This document shows, in pieces, positions 35,126 through 43,490 of a stretch of 64,000 bases of DNA. A program made the translations under genes and the position numbers. Each line of letters starts with the position of its first letter. Within the stretch, counting starts at the first letter, position 1. The notes beneath the pieces were generated by a model. It was not told the origin of the DNA. It saw only the letters and a program-made list of their open reading frames with translations, and did not search any database. The stretch spans positions 1 to 64,000 of the forward strand of contig DASRVA010000090.1 in NCBI GenBank assembly GCA_035687745.1. Reading direction: 5' to 3'. This DNA comes from DASRVA01 sp035687745 (GTDB lineage Bacteria; Gemmatimonadota; Gemmatimonadetes; JACCXV01; JAHWKZ01).

Positions 35126-35710
35126 ATGCGGGTCGCGCCCATCCTGAACGTCGCGGCCAAGGTCCTCCTGGTCGCGCTCCTCCTCTACGCGGTCGCCAAC
35201 CCGGAGATGCCGCGCTTCGCCGGCAAGGCGATGGGCATCCGGGCTGTCCTCTATCCGCTGGCCACGCTCCTGATCCCGCTCGTTCGGGTCCTCAAGGGCC
35301 GACCGGGACCTTATCCGCATGCGGCCGACACGCTTCTCGCGATGCCCTTCCTGATCGACGTCGGCGGGAACGTCGCCAACCTCTACGACACCGTCGTCTG
35401 GTTCGACGACGCCGCCCACGCGCTGACGTGGATGTTCCTTGTCTTCGCCGTGGGCGCGCTTCTCCTGCGGCTCCGTCTGGCGCCCTGGACCACCGCCGCC
35501 CTCTGCATCGGGTTCGGGTCGGTGACGCACGTCCTGTGGGAGATCCTCGAGTACCTGATCATGATCAGCGGCCGGACCGGCCTCCACCTGACCTACGGGG
35601 ACACGGTCGGGGACCTGGCGGCGTCCCTGTCGGGGAGTGTGCTTGCGGGGCTGATGACGGGGTGGATCGCGGCCAGGTCTTCTTCCGGCTCGCCTCGCAC
35701 ACCTCGATGA
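35126..35710 (+). CDS. Integral membrane protein, DUF2238/YjdF-like
   Basis: A 194-residue membrane protein with about five helices. VWFDDAAHALTWMFLVFAVG, LCIGFGSVTHVLWEILEYLI and YGDTVGDLAASLSGS carry conserved acidic and histidine residues within or next to helices, as in DUF2238/YjdF-type proteins. Function unknown. ATG 35126 is preferred to an upstream start at 35090, because it leads straight into the first helix. It is 42 bases downstream of the phosphoesterase and may be co-transcribed with it. Confidence 0.72.
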   Translation: MRVAPILNVAAKVLLVALLLYAVANPEMPRFAGKAMGIRAVLYPLATLLIPLVRVLKGRPGPYPHAADTLLAMPFLIDVGGNVANLYDTVVWFDDAAHALTWMFLVFAVGALLLRLRLAPWTTAALCIGFGSVTHVLWEILEYLIMISGRTGLHLTYGDTVGDLAASLSGSVLAGLMTGWIAARSSSGSPRTPR

Positions 35711-35723
35711 ACCGCGGAGGCGA

Positions 35724-36158
35724 TCACTCGAACAGATGGACGCGGGCGTCGGTCGTGACGCGCAGGACCGCGTCCTGACGGAAGCGCCGGCGGTACTCCT
35801 CGGCGATCGACGCCATGGCTGAGTCGGCCGTGGCACTCACCGGGTGCACGATCTCGATCACGAGGACGGGCTCCTCGACGAGAACGCCACCCGGGTCCGT
35901 CCATTGACCCTCCGCGCGCCAGACCGTGAGGCCCTCCGGGAACTTCGGCGTGACGACCTCTTCGAGGAAGACCCTCCAATCCTCCTCGGAGACGGAACCG
36001 CCATCCGGGATCGCGCGGCCGAAGACCAATCGATCCGCAACCATCCTCCGGACCGTCCGCTCCGTCGAGGGAGCGGCCCCGTCCCGGGACCCCGCGCAGG
36101 CGGCCAGCGCAAGGAGCCACGCGACGAGGGCGGTTCGGGCTGCAGGGCGACCGATCAC
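35724..36158 (-). CDS. DUF3574 family lipoprotein
   Basis: A 144-residue predicted lipoprotein. The signal ends in WLLALAACAGSRD, giving lipidation near Cys22. LVFGRAIPDGGSVSEEDWRV, FLEEVVTPKFPEGLTVWRAE and VLVIEIVHPVSATADSAMAS match DUF3574, small secreted proteins of unknown function. GTG 36158 overlaps the ABC transporter stop (GTGA), so it is translated after that gene. Upstream starts in the same frame add only Arg/Gly-rich sequence inside the transporter gene and are rejected. Confidence 0.88.
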   Translation of the reverse strand: MIGRPAARTALVAWLLALAACAGSRDGAAPSTERTVRRMVADRLVFGRAIPDGGSVSEEDWRVFLEEVVTPKFPEGLTVWRAEGQWTDPGGVLVEEPVLVIEIVHPVSATADSAMASIAEEYRRRFRQDAVLRVTTDARVHLFE

Positions 36159-37972
36159 GGAGTCGCGAATCGCTCCAGATCCTCCGCGGCCGGCTCGTCC
36201 GGCGCGGCTTCCTGCTGCCGGCGCCACATCTCCGCGTAGACCCCCTCCCGCGCGAGGAGCTCCGTGTGGCGGCCCCGCTCGACGATCCGCCCTGCCTCCA
36301 GAACCACGATCTCGTCCGAGTCGACGACGGTCGACAACCGATGCGCGATGACGAGCGTCGTCCGGCCCCGGGCCACCTCGTCCAGGCTCGTCTGGATTTC
36401 CTTCTCGGTCCGCGTGTCGAGCGCCGACGTGGCCTCGTCCAGCATGAGGATGGGCGGATCCTTGAGGAGGGTCCGGGCGATCGCGACCCGCTGCTTCTCG
36501 CCGCCCGAGAGCTTGAGCCCGCGCTCGCCGACCTTGGTCTCGTACCCCTCGGGGAGCGAGACGATGAAGTCGTGGAGCCGCGCCAGGCGCGCCGCCCGCT
36601 CGACCTCGGCGGGGGTCGCGTCGGGGCGGCCGTAGGCGATGTTGTGGTAGATCGTGTCGTTGAAGAGGACCGTGTCCTGGGGGACGATCCCGATCGCCGC
36701 CCGGAGGCTCGCCTGGGTCACATCCCGGATCTCCTGGCCGTCGATCCGGATCGTCCCCGCATCGACGTCGTAGTAGCGGAAGAGGAGCCGCGAGATCGTC
36801 GACTTCCCCGCCCCGCTCGGGCCGACGATCGCGACCTGTCTCCCCGGCGGAACCGTGAACGAGATGTCGGTCAGGATCGCCCGCTTGGGATCGTAGCCGA
36901 ACGCGACCCTCTCGAATTCGACCTCTCCCCGCGGCACTTCCAGCGGCCGGGCTCCAGGCGCGTCCTGGACTTCCACGTTCTCCCCGAGGAGGGCGAACAT
37001 GCTCTCCATGTCGATCAGCGACTGCTTGATCTGGCGGTAGACGAACCCCAGGAAGTTGAGCGGCTGGTAGAGCTGGATCAGGTACGTGTTGACGAGGACG
37101 AAGTCGCCCACCGTGAGCTCGCCCCGAGCCGTCCCCTGGGCAGCCATCAGCATGATCGTCGTCAGCCCGGCCGCGATGACGAGCCCCTGGCCGATATTGA
37201 GAATCGAGAGCGTGGTCTTCGTCTTGACCGCCGCGCCTTCATAGTCCCGGAGCGCCCGGTCGAAGCGGCCCGCCTCGTACTCCTCGTTGCCGAAGTACTT
37301 CACGGTCTCGTAGTTGAGGAGGGCGTCGACGACCCGTGCGCTCGCCTCGGTATCGGTCTCGTTCATGATCCGCACGAACTTGGTGCGCCACTCGGTGACG
37401 AGGATCGTGAATGCGATGTAGATGGCGATCGTGACGAACGTCACGAGCGCGAAGCTGGCGGAGTAGAGACGCCACAGGACGCCGCAGACGAGCGCGATCT
37501 CGAGGAGCGTCGGAAGGATGTTGAACAGCATGAACGAGAGCAGGAACTCGATCCCGCTCGTCCCGCGCTCGATTGCCCGCGCCACGCCGCCGGTCCGGCG
37601 GTCCAGGTGGAAGCGGAGCGAGAGGCGGTTCAGGTGGCCGAAAGTCTCGAGCGCCACCCGCCGGATCGCCCGCTGCCCGACCTTCGCGAAGAGGGCGTCC
37701 CGGAGCTCGGCGAAGGCGGCCGACGCGATCCGGACGGCGCCGTAGGCGACGATGAGCGCGACCGGCACGACGATGAGGGCACCCGGCTCCTCGGGCGCCA
37801 GGATGTCCACCGCGCGCTTGTAGAGGATCGGGACGTAGACAGTGGCGACCTTCGCGGTCAGCAGACACGCGAGAGCCAGGACGACCCGCAGGCGGAGCCC
37901 GGGCTCGCCCTTGGGCCAGAGGTAGGGCAGAAGCGTGCGGATCGTTCGGAGGTCGCGGTGAGAGCGCTTCAT
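36155..37972 (-). CDS. Atm1/HMT1-type ABC exporter (fused permease and ATPase)
   Basis: A 605-residue half-transporter. Six membrane helices occupy about residues 25-330, with the Atm1 signature NETDTEASARVVDALLNYET followed by VKYFGNE. The nucleotide-binding domain has Walker A GPSGAGKST, Q-loop IVPQDTVLF, signature LSGGEKQRVA, Walker B ILMLDEATSALD and the H-loop IAHRLSTV. Proteins of this branch export glutathione-linked sulfur or metal complexes and confer metal tolerance or support Fe-S assembly. It would work as a homodimer. It is divergent from the DUF167 gene and coupled to the DUF3574 lipoprotein. Confidence 0.93.
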   Translation of the reverse strand: MKRSHRDLRTIRTLLPYLWPKGEPGLRLRVVLALACLLTAKVATVYVPILYKRAVDILAPEEPGALIVVPVALIVAYGAVRIASAAFAELRDALFAKVGQRAIRRVALETFGHLNRLSLRFHLDRRTGGVARAIERGTSGIEFLLSFMLFNILPTLLEIALVCGVLWRLYSASFALVTFVTIAIYIAFTILVTEWRTKFVRIMNETDTEASARVVDALLNYETVKYFGNEEYEAGRFDRALRDYEGAAVKTKTTLSILNIGQGLVIAAGLTTIMLMAAQGTARGELTVGDFVLVNTYLIQLYQPLNFLGFVYRQIKQSLIDMESMFALLGENVEVQDAPGARPLEVPRGEVEFERVAFGYDPKRAILTDISFTVPPGRQVAIVGPSGAGKSTISRLLFRYYDVDAGTIRIDGQEIRDVTQASLRAAIGIVPQDTVLFNDTIYHNIAYGRPDATPAEVERAARLARLHDFIVSLPEGYETKVGERGLKLSGGEKQRVAIARTLLKDPPILMLDEATSALDTRTEKEIQTSLDEVARGRTTLVIAHRLSTVVDSDEIVVLEAGRIVERGRHTELLAREGVYAEMWRRQQEAAPDEPAAEDLERFATP

Positions 37973-38147
37973 CGCGGAGAGAATCTACACGGGTAGCCGC
38001 CCGATCCCCTAACTCGGCTCGCTCTCCCTGGCCGCGGCCGCTAACGTGGTTCGCGACTCCCGATATACACCCTCGCCCACCAGGAGTCCGTATGACCTCG
38101 AGATTACGAGATGTCCACGGGACCGTCCTCGCAACTGTCATGTCAGC

Positions 38148-38435
38148 ATGTCTGGAAATTCCAACGTCCCTCGTTGTCGCCTACTCCTGAAAGTCGCCAC
38201 CGGTTCGTCCGCTGCAGGCATCCAGGGATGGCTCGGGGACGCGCTCAAGGTGCGGGTGACGGCAGCTCCCGAGCGTGGAAAGGCCAACGCGGCCGTCCTC
38301 GAGATCCTCGCAGGAACGCTAGGCCTTCCTCGGGAAGCGATCCGGATCGTCTCGGGGCACGGTTCGTCGCGGAAGGTCGTCGAGATCGAGGGGATGAGCG
38401 AGATGGAGGTCCGCCGGTTGCTGCAGCTCGTCTAA
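38148..38435 (+). CDS. DUF167 (YggU) family protein
   Basis: A 95-residue cytosolic protein. RLLLKVATGSSAAGIQGWLG, ALKVRVTAAPERGKANAAVL and RIVSGHGSSRKVVEIEGM are the three conserved blocks of DUF167/YggU, with the invariant RGKAN and SRxK motifs. The usual opening VQPRASRN is less well kept. Function unknown in bacteria. ATG 38148 is preferred; ATG 38141 is out of frame and longer starts bring unrelated sequence. It precedes the YeeE/YedE pair by 45 bases. Confidence 0.85.
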   Translation: MSGNSNVPRCRLLLKVATGSSAAGIQGWLGDALKVRVTAAPERGKANAAVLEILAGTLGLPREAIRIVSGHGSSRKVVEIEGMSEMEVRRLLQLV

Positions 38436-38480
38436 CCCGACTCGCGGCGTGGTGGGGTCAGCCTATATTGGTGAGTCCCC

Positions 38481-39053
38481 GTGCGCGCCCTCTTCGATAC
38501 CCTTTCCCAGCCCTGGCCCTGGTACGTCGCCGGCCCCTCGCTCGGGGTCCTGGTCGCGTTCCTTCTCCTCTTGACCGGCAAGGGATTCGGCGTCTCTTCG
38601 AGCTTCCAGCACATCTGCGCGGCCGCCTTCCCCGGCCGCGCCGAGTACTTCCGCTACGACTGGAAGCGGGCCGGCCTCTGGAACCTGGTTTTCGTCCTGG
38701 GGATGCTGGCCGGCGGCTTCGTCGCGGGATGGCTGTTCGCGAACCCCGAGCCGGTCGCGATTTCCCCGGCGACCCACGAGGTGCTCGCCGCGCTCGGGAT
38801 CCGTGACTTCGACGGCCTCGTTCCCGACGACCTGATCGGCTGGCAGGCGCTCGCCACGTTGCCCGGCTTCGTGGCGATCGTGATCGGCGGGTTCCTGGTC
38901 GGCTTCGGCGCCCGCTGGGCGGGCGGTTGCACGTCCGGTCACGCGATCACCGGGCTGGCCGGCCTCCAGAAGGCATCCTTGCTCGCGGTGATCGGGTTTT
39001 TCACAGGCGGGCTGATCGTGACCCACCTCGTCCTGCCGGTCCTTCTCGGATGA
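38481..39053 (+). CDS. YeeE/YedE family sulfur transporter half 1
   Basis: A 190-residue membrane protein with about four helices. GGFLVGFGARWAGGCTSGHAITGLA holds the diagnostic cysteine motif in shortened form (GCTSGHA) and KGFGVSSSFQHICAAAF the first cysteine. Members of this family move thiosulfate or other reduced sulfur compounds (E. coli TsuA is a fused full-length relative). Here the two halves are separate genes. GTG 38481 follows TATATT (38464-38469) by only 11 bases, so the leader is very short. It overlaps the second half in ATGA. Confidence 0.9.
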   Translation: MRALFDTLSQPWPWYVAGPSLGVLVAFLLLLTGKGFGVSSSFQHICAAAFPGRAEYFRYDWKRAGLWNLVFVLGMLAGGFVAGWLFANPEPVAISPATHEVLAALGIRDFDGLVPDDLIGWQALATLPGFVAIVIGGFLVGFGARWAGGCTSGHAITGLAGLQKASLLAVIGFFTGGLIVTHLVLPVLLG

Positions 39054-39523
39054 GCGACCCGACCACCCTCCGCCCCGAGGCGGTGGCAGAGACCACCCGC
39101 GTGCGACCGACCCCGCTCCTCGTCTACTTCGTCTTCGGCCTTCTCTTCGGGATCGTCCTCGTCAAGAGCGAGGCCGTCTCGTGGTTCCGGATCCAGGAGA
39201 TGTTCCGCTTCCAGAGCGTCCACATGTACGGGATCCTGGGGGGCGGGGTCGTGACGGCGTCGGCCCTGATCGCGCTCTTCCGGCGGCTCGGCCTGAGGAC
39301 GGCGGAAGGCCATGAGATGCGGATCGAGCCCCGGACCTGGCGCCCGTACGCGAACGGCCTGGGCGGCCTGACCTTCGGCCTCGGCTGGGGGCTCCTGGGG
39401 GCCTGCCCGGGACCGTTCTACGCTCTTCTCGGGAGCGGTGTGACGGTGATGGCCGTGCCGATCGCGAGCGCGGTCGCCGGCACGTGGACCTACGGGCAGC
39501 TCAAGCCGCGACTGCCCCACTGA
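39050..39523 (+). CDS. YeeE/YedE family (DUF6691-like) sulfur transporter half 2
   Basis: A 157-residue membrane protein with about four helices. LLVYFVFGLLFGIVLVKSEA, the segment MFRFQSVHMYGILGGGV and the motif GWGLLGACPGPFYALLGSG, with its conserved cysteine, mark the second half of a split YeeE/YedE transporter. It pairs with the preceding gene, sharing ATGA at 39050-39053, and the two probably form one sulfur-compound channel. No rhodanese or sulfide quinone reductase gene follows, although those often accompany the pair. Confidence 0.9.
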   Translation: MSDPTTLRPEAVAETTRVRPTPLLVYFVFGLLFGIVLVKSEAVSWFRIQEMFRFQSVHMYGILGGGVVTASALIALFRRLGLRTAEGHEMRIEPRTWRPYANGLGGLTFGLGWGLLGACPGPFYALLGSGVTVMAVPIASAVAGTWTYGQLKPRLPH

Positions 39524-39530
39524 GTCATCC

Positions 39531-39599
39531 ATGAGCACCGTGGATCGCAGGCTGGCCGCAATCCTGGGTCGGTCCAAGGCCATTCTGGCCCGGCTCTGA
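39531..39599 (+). pseudogene. 22-codon relic of a cyclase gene start
   Basis: The reading frame MSTVDRRLAAIL closely matches the first residues (PTVDRRLSAIL) of the cyclase gene at 40757, and the bases before it (CATCCA) also match. After residue 12 it breaks off into GRSKAILARL and a stop. The ending AILARL resembles the ALLEKL end of the intact gene, so it may be the two ends of a deleted copy joined together. It could also be a chance leader peptide; the similarity at the start makes a relic more likely. Confidence 0.5.
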
Positions 39600-39612
39600 A
39601 GGAGTTTCAACC

Positions 39613-40760
39613 ATGCCTTTCGCCGCCTACCCCACCCCTTACGTCTTCGATCAGAAGAACGGCACCAAGAAGATCCAGCAGTGCATCTGGGGCGACACGA
39701 TCGAGGCCCGGGGCCCCGAGGAGGACGGCTGGGTCCCGGTGGTCGCGCGCGGCGACGAGGGGTGGATGCGAGCCTCGGATCTCCAGGACCATCGCCTGCT
39801 CGAGATCGTCGTCGTCGACATCGGGCAGGGAGACGGTTGCTTCATCGTGACCCCGCAGAACAAGCTCATCCTCGTGGACGCCGGCCTCGGGAACAACATG
39901 GTGCGATTCCTCCGGTGGCGGGTCGACCTGCGCGCAAACCCGGAGAGGATGGTGCGATTCGAGAGCGGGGTGATCTCCCATCCGGACGAGGACCACTACG
40001 GCGGCTTTGATCCCATCCTCAAGCGGAACTTCGAGTTCGGCGCCATCTACCACAACGGCGTCGTCGAGCGGAAGGGACCCGATCGTCTGGGGCCCAAGGA
40101 GGGCCCGACCGGGCAGAAGCGGCTGACCGACACCATCGTCGACGAAGTAGGGCTCGCCACCATATTGGACGATCCGGCCAAGGTCGGGGATATGCACTAT
40201 CCAACCTGCTCAAGCTGGCCCGCGACGAGGCCGACGTCCCGAAGATACGGATGCTGAGCGCGCTGGACGGTCATCTCCCCGGATACGGTCCTACTGCGCA
40301 GATGACGATCGAGGTGCTGAGCCCGGTCCCCGAGGTCAGGCCGGACGGCTCGCTCAGGCTCCCGTGGTCCAACAGCGACGGGATCACCAAGAACGGCAAC
40401 TCGGTCATCCTTCGAATCCGGATCGGGAAGGTGAGGATCCTCCTGGGCGGCGACTTGAACCACCCGTTCGAGCGGGTCGAGCGGAGCGTGGCCGTCTACG
40501 ACACCATCAACCTGCGGACCGACGGCGAGCAGGTCGTGATCGCGCAGAAGCTCGAGCGGCCGCGCCCCAACGGCGAGAAGTGTGATGCGCACCGGCTCGA
40601 GCTAGACGAGAGCGTGGAATTCAAGTACCTGGGCGACGTGAGAGTCCTCCCCTCGGCCCCCTCGCTGTTCCGGCGGGCGACTATATTGAGGCGGCGTGAT
40701 TTCGCCGTACTCAAACGGCCCGGAATCTGTCTTCCTTCCCCAATGAGGCCATCCACGTGA
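39613..40760 (+). pseudogene. Broken MBL-fold hydrolase (ComEC-like) with frameshift and internal deletion
   Basis: The gene begins at ATG 39613 with a good ribosome-binding site, an SH3-like start (GDTIEARGPEEDGWVPV, EGWMRASDL) and a ComEC-type MBL domain: LEIVVVDIGQGDGCFIV, LILVDAGLGNN, VISHPDEDHYGGFDP. At about 40199 the frame shifts: TATCC appears where TATTCC would keep reading into SNLLKLARDEADVPKIRML. The second frame reaches ILLGGDLNHPFERVERS but then jumps to VAVYDTINLRTDGEQVVIA; from memory of such proteins, the CHHGS-containing part between them is missing. The end is also unlike the family. I call it decayed; a single sequencing error would explain only the frameshift. Confidence 0.7.
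40682..40687 (+). promoter_or_regulatory. -10-like TATATT upstream of the cyclase/TPR gene
   Basis: TATATT followed by G lies 70 bases before GTG 40757 and inside the tail of the broken MBL gene. It matches the boxes before the genes at 684 and 38481. No clear -35 is present. Confidence 0.35.
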
Positions 40761-42604
40761 ATCGTCCCACCGTCGACCGCAGGCTCTCCGCTATTCTCGC
40801 CGCGGACGTGGTCGGCTACAGCCGCCTCATGGGCCGCGACGAAGAGGGGACGCTCGCTTCCTTGAAGGAGGTCAGGGCGAACCTCGTCGATCCCGCGATC
40901 TCTCGATACAACGGCCGAATCGTGAAGACGACCGGCGACGGTCTTCTGGTCGAGTTCCCGAGCGTCGTCGATGCGCTCCGGTGTGCGATCGAGGTGCAGG
41001 GGAGGATGACGGAGCGCGGTGTCGATGTGCCCGACGACCGGAGGCTCCAGTTCAGAGTCGGCATCAACCTTGGGGACGTCATCATCGACGGCGACGACAT
41101 CTTCGGGGACGGCGTCAACGTGGCGGCGCGGCTCGAGAATCTGTCGGACCCTGGCGGGATCTGCATCTCGCAGGCGGTCTGGGACCTGGCCCGCGGGCGG
41201 ATCGAAGTGCCGTTCGACGACAGGGGCGAAGTCACCGTCAAGAACATCGCCCGGCCGATCCGGATCTACGGTGCCCGCTTCGATTCCTCGCGGAGATCGG
41301 CTGCCCACACAGATGCAGCCGCGGCCAAGCGCTCGATCGCGGTCCTCCCGTTCGCGAACTGGAGCTCGGACCCCGAGAACGAGTTCTTCAGCGACGGCGT
41401 CTCCGAGGAGCTGATCAACCTCCTGACCAAGCTCCCGCAGCTTCAGGTTTCCGCCCGGACGTCGTCTTTCGCCTTCAAGAACAAGGAGGTCAACGTCCGG
41501 ACGATCGCCCGGGAGCTAGGGGTCAAGACGGTCCTCGAGGGCAGCGTGCGGCGCGCTGGAAAACGGATTCGGATCACGGCCCAGCTCATCGACGCGGAGA
41601 ACGGCTTCCACATGTGGTCCGAGACGTTCGATCGCGAGCTCGAGGACATCTTCGCCGTCCAGGACGAGATCGCGCGCAGCATCGTCGATGCCCTGGAGAT
41701 CACCCTCAGCCCGAAGGAGGAGCGGGTCATCGAGCAGGTGCCGACGACCGACGTCAAGGCGTACGACTGTTACCTGCGTGGCCGGCTCTACTATCACGAC
41801 CAGCGGGGGGGCGTCAAGCCGGCCCTGAAGATGTTCCAGCAGGCCATCGAGATCGATCCGGAGTACGCTCTCGCCCACGCGGGGCTCGCCGATGCGTCCT
41901 CGCTGCTGTATACGTGGTACGACAAGGATCAGGGTCATCTCGAGCGGGCTGACGGGGCCAGCCTTCGTGCCCTGGAGCTCGATCCGGATCTGGCCGAGGC
42001 ACACGCGGCACGGGCGCATGTTCTCGCGCTCAGAAATCATTACGACGAGGCTTACAAGGAGTTCGAAACCGCGATCCGCCTCGACCCCACGTTCTACGAG
42101 GCTTACTATCTATATGGTCGCGTCGCTCTGATGCACGGCCGATTCGAAAAGTCCGCTCAGATGTTCGAGAAGGCGTTCGCAGTGAGACCGGACGACTACC
42201 AAGCCCCGCTTCTGGTCACGCAGGTCTACCGCTCGCTGGGCAAGGAGCCTGAGGTACGCGAAGCCTACCAGCGCGGCGTGCGACTCGTCGAGAAATATCT
42301 CAAGCTGAACCCCGATGATCAGCGGGCACTGGTCCTGGGAGCGAATGCCCTGTGGCTCGTGGGCCAGCCGGAACGCGCGCTCGAGTGGGCGAATCGAGCG
42401 CTGGCGCTGGACCCGGAGAACCCCAGCGTCCTGTACAACCTGGGGTGCTTCTATTCCATCGCCGGAGCCTCGAACAAGGCGCTCGACTGCCTCGAGAGAT
42501 CCCTGCAGATCGGCGCGATCTCCAAGGAGTGGGTCGAGCACGACAGCGACCTCGATCCGATCCGCGCGGAACCTCGCTTCCAGGCGCTTCTGGAGAAGCT
42601 CTAG
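40757..42604 (+). CDS. Class III adenylate/guanylate cyclase with TolB-like and TPR domains
   Basis: A 615-residue cytosolic protein. The cyclase catalytic domain (about 1-175) has the metal aspartates in ILAADVVGYSRL (D17) and TTGDGLLVEF (D61), and the ND/R transition-state residues in GDGVNVAARLEN. A TolB/FlgO-like domain (about 195-320) follows, starting KRSIAVLPFANWSSDPENEF. At least six TPR units fill residues 330-610. This layout is frequent in Acidobacteria, Gemmatimonadota and proteobacteria. Cyclic AMP or GMP synthesis under protein-protein control is likely. The GTG overlaps the end of the MBL relic. The TolB-TPR part is related to the protein at the right edge (62709). Confidence 0.93.
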   Translation: MNRPTVDRRLSAILAADVVGYSRLMGRDEEGTLASLKEVRANLVDPAISRYNGRIVKTTGDGLLVEFPSVVDALRCAIEVQGRMTERGVDVPDDRRLQFRVGINLGDVIIDGDDIFGDGVNVAARLENLSDPGGICISQAVWDLARGRIEVPFDDRGEVTVKNIARPIRIYGARFDSSRRSAAHTDAAAAKRSIAVLPFANWSSDPENEFFSDGVSEELINLLTKLPQLQVSARTSSFAFKNKEVNVRTIARELGVKTVLEGSVRRAGKRIRITAQLIDAENGFHMWSETFDRELEDIFAVQDEIARSIVDALEITLSPKEERVIEQVPTTDVKAYDCYLRGRLYYHDQRGGVKPALKMFQQAIEIDPEYALAHAGLADASSLLYTWYDKDQGHLERADGASLRALELDPDLAEAHAARAHVLALRNHYDEAYKEFETAIRLDPTFYEAYYLYGRVALMHGRFEKSAQMFEKAFAVRPDDYQAPLLVTQVYRSLGKEPEVREAYQRGVRLVEKYLKLNPDDQRALVLGANALWLVGQPERALEWANRALALDPENPSVLYNLGCFYSIAGASNKALDCLERSLQIGAISKEWVEHDSDLDPIRAEPRFQALLEKL

Positions 42605-42637
42605 AAGCGTCTGCCCTCGGTGATCGTTCTCCAAGCC

Positions 42638-42913
42638 ATGGCGATCCTGATCGAATGGCCGCTCCTGGCCCTGCTCCCGCTGGCCCTCTTCCTCGCGCTG
42701 TTCGTCTGGTCGCTTAGCCGTGTGGCCCTGGTGGCCGCTCTCCTGTGGGCGCTCTACGTCCCCTACGAGCTCGCGATGAAGCACCGGATTCTGTGCTCGG
42801 GCGAGTGCAACATCCGGATCGACCTGCTGGTCATATACCCGCTCCTGATCGTGACGTCGGCTCTGGCGGTCGTGATGGCGGTGCGGGCGGGGCGACGCGC
42901 GTCCGCTCCCTGA
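42638..42913 (+). CDS. Small membrane protein of unknown function
   Basis: A 91-residue protein with three hydrophobic helices: AILIEWPLLALLPLALFL, LSRVALVAALLWALYV and LVIYPLLIVTSALAVVMA. A loop holds two cysteines in HRILCSGECNIRIDLL, which could form a disulfide or bind metal. Start is uncertain between GTG 42620 and ATG 42638; neither has a strong ribosome-binding site. It follows the cyclase gene by 33 bases and may be co-transcribed with it. The family is not recognised. Confidence 0.6.
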   Translation: MAILIEWPLLALLPLALFLALFVWSLSRVALVAALLWALYVPYELAMKHRILCSGECNIRIDLLVIYPLLIVTSALAVVMAVRAGRRASAP

Positions 42914-42922
42914 AATGAGAAA

Positions 42923-42947
42923 CCCCCACCGGACGTGCCGGCGGGGG
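42923..42947. terminator. Rho-independent terminator, probably bidirectional
   Basis: A 10-bp stem with one G-T pair (42923-42932 with 42938-42947). On the minus strand it follows the first cold-shock gene by 45 bases and is followed by TTTCTCATTT. On the plus strand it follows the small membrane protein and runs into CTTCCTCT, a poorer tail. Confidence 0.82.
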
Positions 42948-42991
42948 CTTCCTCTATCGGTCACTCGAGGCGACCGCGTCGGTCTGCGGTG

Positions 42992-43207
42992 TTAGGCCGA
43001 GACGGCGCGGGTGACGTTCTCCGCCTGCGGGCCCTTCGCGCCCTGCGTGATCTCGAACTCGACCTTGTCGTTCTCCGCCAGGGACTTGAAGCCGTCCCCG
43101 CCGATGGCCGAGAAGTGGACGAAGACGTCCGGGCCGCTCTCCTGCTGGATGAACCCGAACCCCTTCGCGTCGTTGAACCACTTCACGGTGCCGGTATGTC
43201 TGGTCAT
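42992..43207 (-). CDS. Cold-shock protein (CspA family), copy 1
   Basis: A 71-residue single cold-shock domain. GTVKWFNDAKGFGFIQQE contains RNP1 and PDVFVHFSAIGGDGFKSL contains RNP2, the aromatic patches that bind single-stranded RNA or DNA. Such proteins melt RNA structure in the cold or in general growth. It differs from the copy at 43491 at few positions and the two share promoter, leader and terminator layout, so they are recent tandem duplicates. The mRNA has a predicted leader of about 165 nt with a terminator-like hairpin. Confidence 0.96.
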   Translation of the reverse strand: MTRHTGTVKWFNDAKGFGFIQQESGPDVFVHFSAIGGDGFKSLAENDKVEFEITQGAKGPQAENVTRAVSA

Positions 43208-43278
43208 GCGTCTTCCTTTGTCGTGTTGCGTTTCGTCCGGCTTCCGCCGGCGTCTCTCAGGCCTCGGGTGTCACGCAC

Positions 43279-43322
43279 AAAAAAGCGCCGCTCTCTTCGA
43301 TTCTCCGTCGAGAGTCCGGCGC
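43279..43322 (-). promoter_or_regulatory. Terminator-like hairpin in the leader of cold-shock copy 1
   Basis: On the minus strand GCGCC and GGCGC (outer stem, 43318-43322 with 43285-43289) enclose a CTCTC/GAGAG stem, and TTTTTT (43279-43284) follows directly. It sits between the promoter at 43378-43406 and the start codon 72 bases further on, so it could attenuate its own gene. It is not a terminator for copy 2, which already has one at 43411-43447. Confidence 0.7.
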
Positions 43323-43377
43323 GTTGTTTCGAACGGTCGATCCCTTGGACGAACTGTCTGTTCCTGAAAGCGGGAAG

Positions 43378-43406
43378 AAGTTAGGTCATGGACCCGTTCT
43401 TGTCCA
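43378..43406 (-). promoter_or_regulatory. Promoter of cold-shock copy 1
   Basis: TGGACA (43406-43401), 17 bases, TAACTT (43383-43378) on the minus strand. Its position, just before GCTTTCAGG, matches that of the copy 2 promoter. It is weaker at the -10 than copy 2. Confidence 0.65.
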
Positions 43407-43410
43407 GTGG

Positions 43411-43447
43411 CACAAAAGAAGAACCCCCGCCGGCAAGCCGGCGGGGG
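43411..43447 (-). terminator. Rho-independent terminator after cold-shock copy 2
   Basis: An 11-bp perfect stem (43437-43447 with 43424-43434, loop of two bases) followed on the minus strand by TTCTTCTTTT. It is 44 bases after the copy 2 stop and directly upstream of the copy 1 promoter. Confidence 0.9.
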
Positions 43448-43490
43448 CATCTCCTCTCGGTCGCTTTCAGCGACCGCGTCGGTCGGGGTC

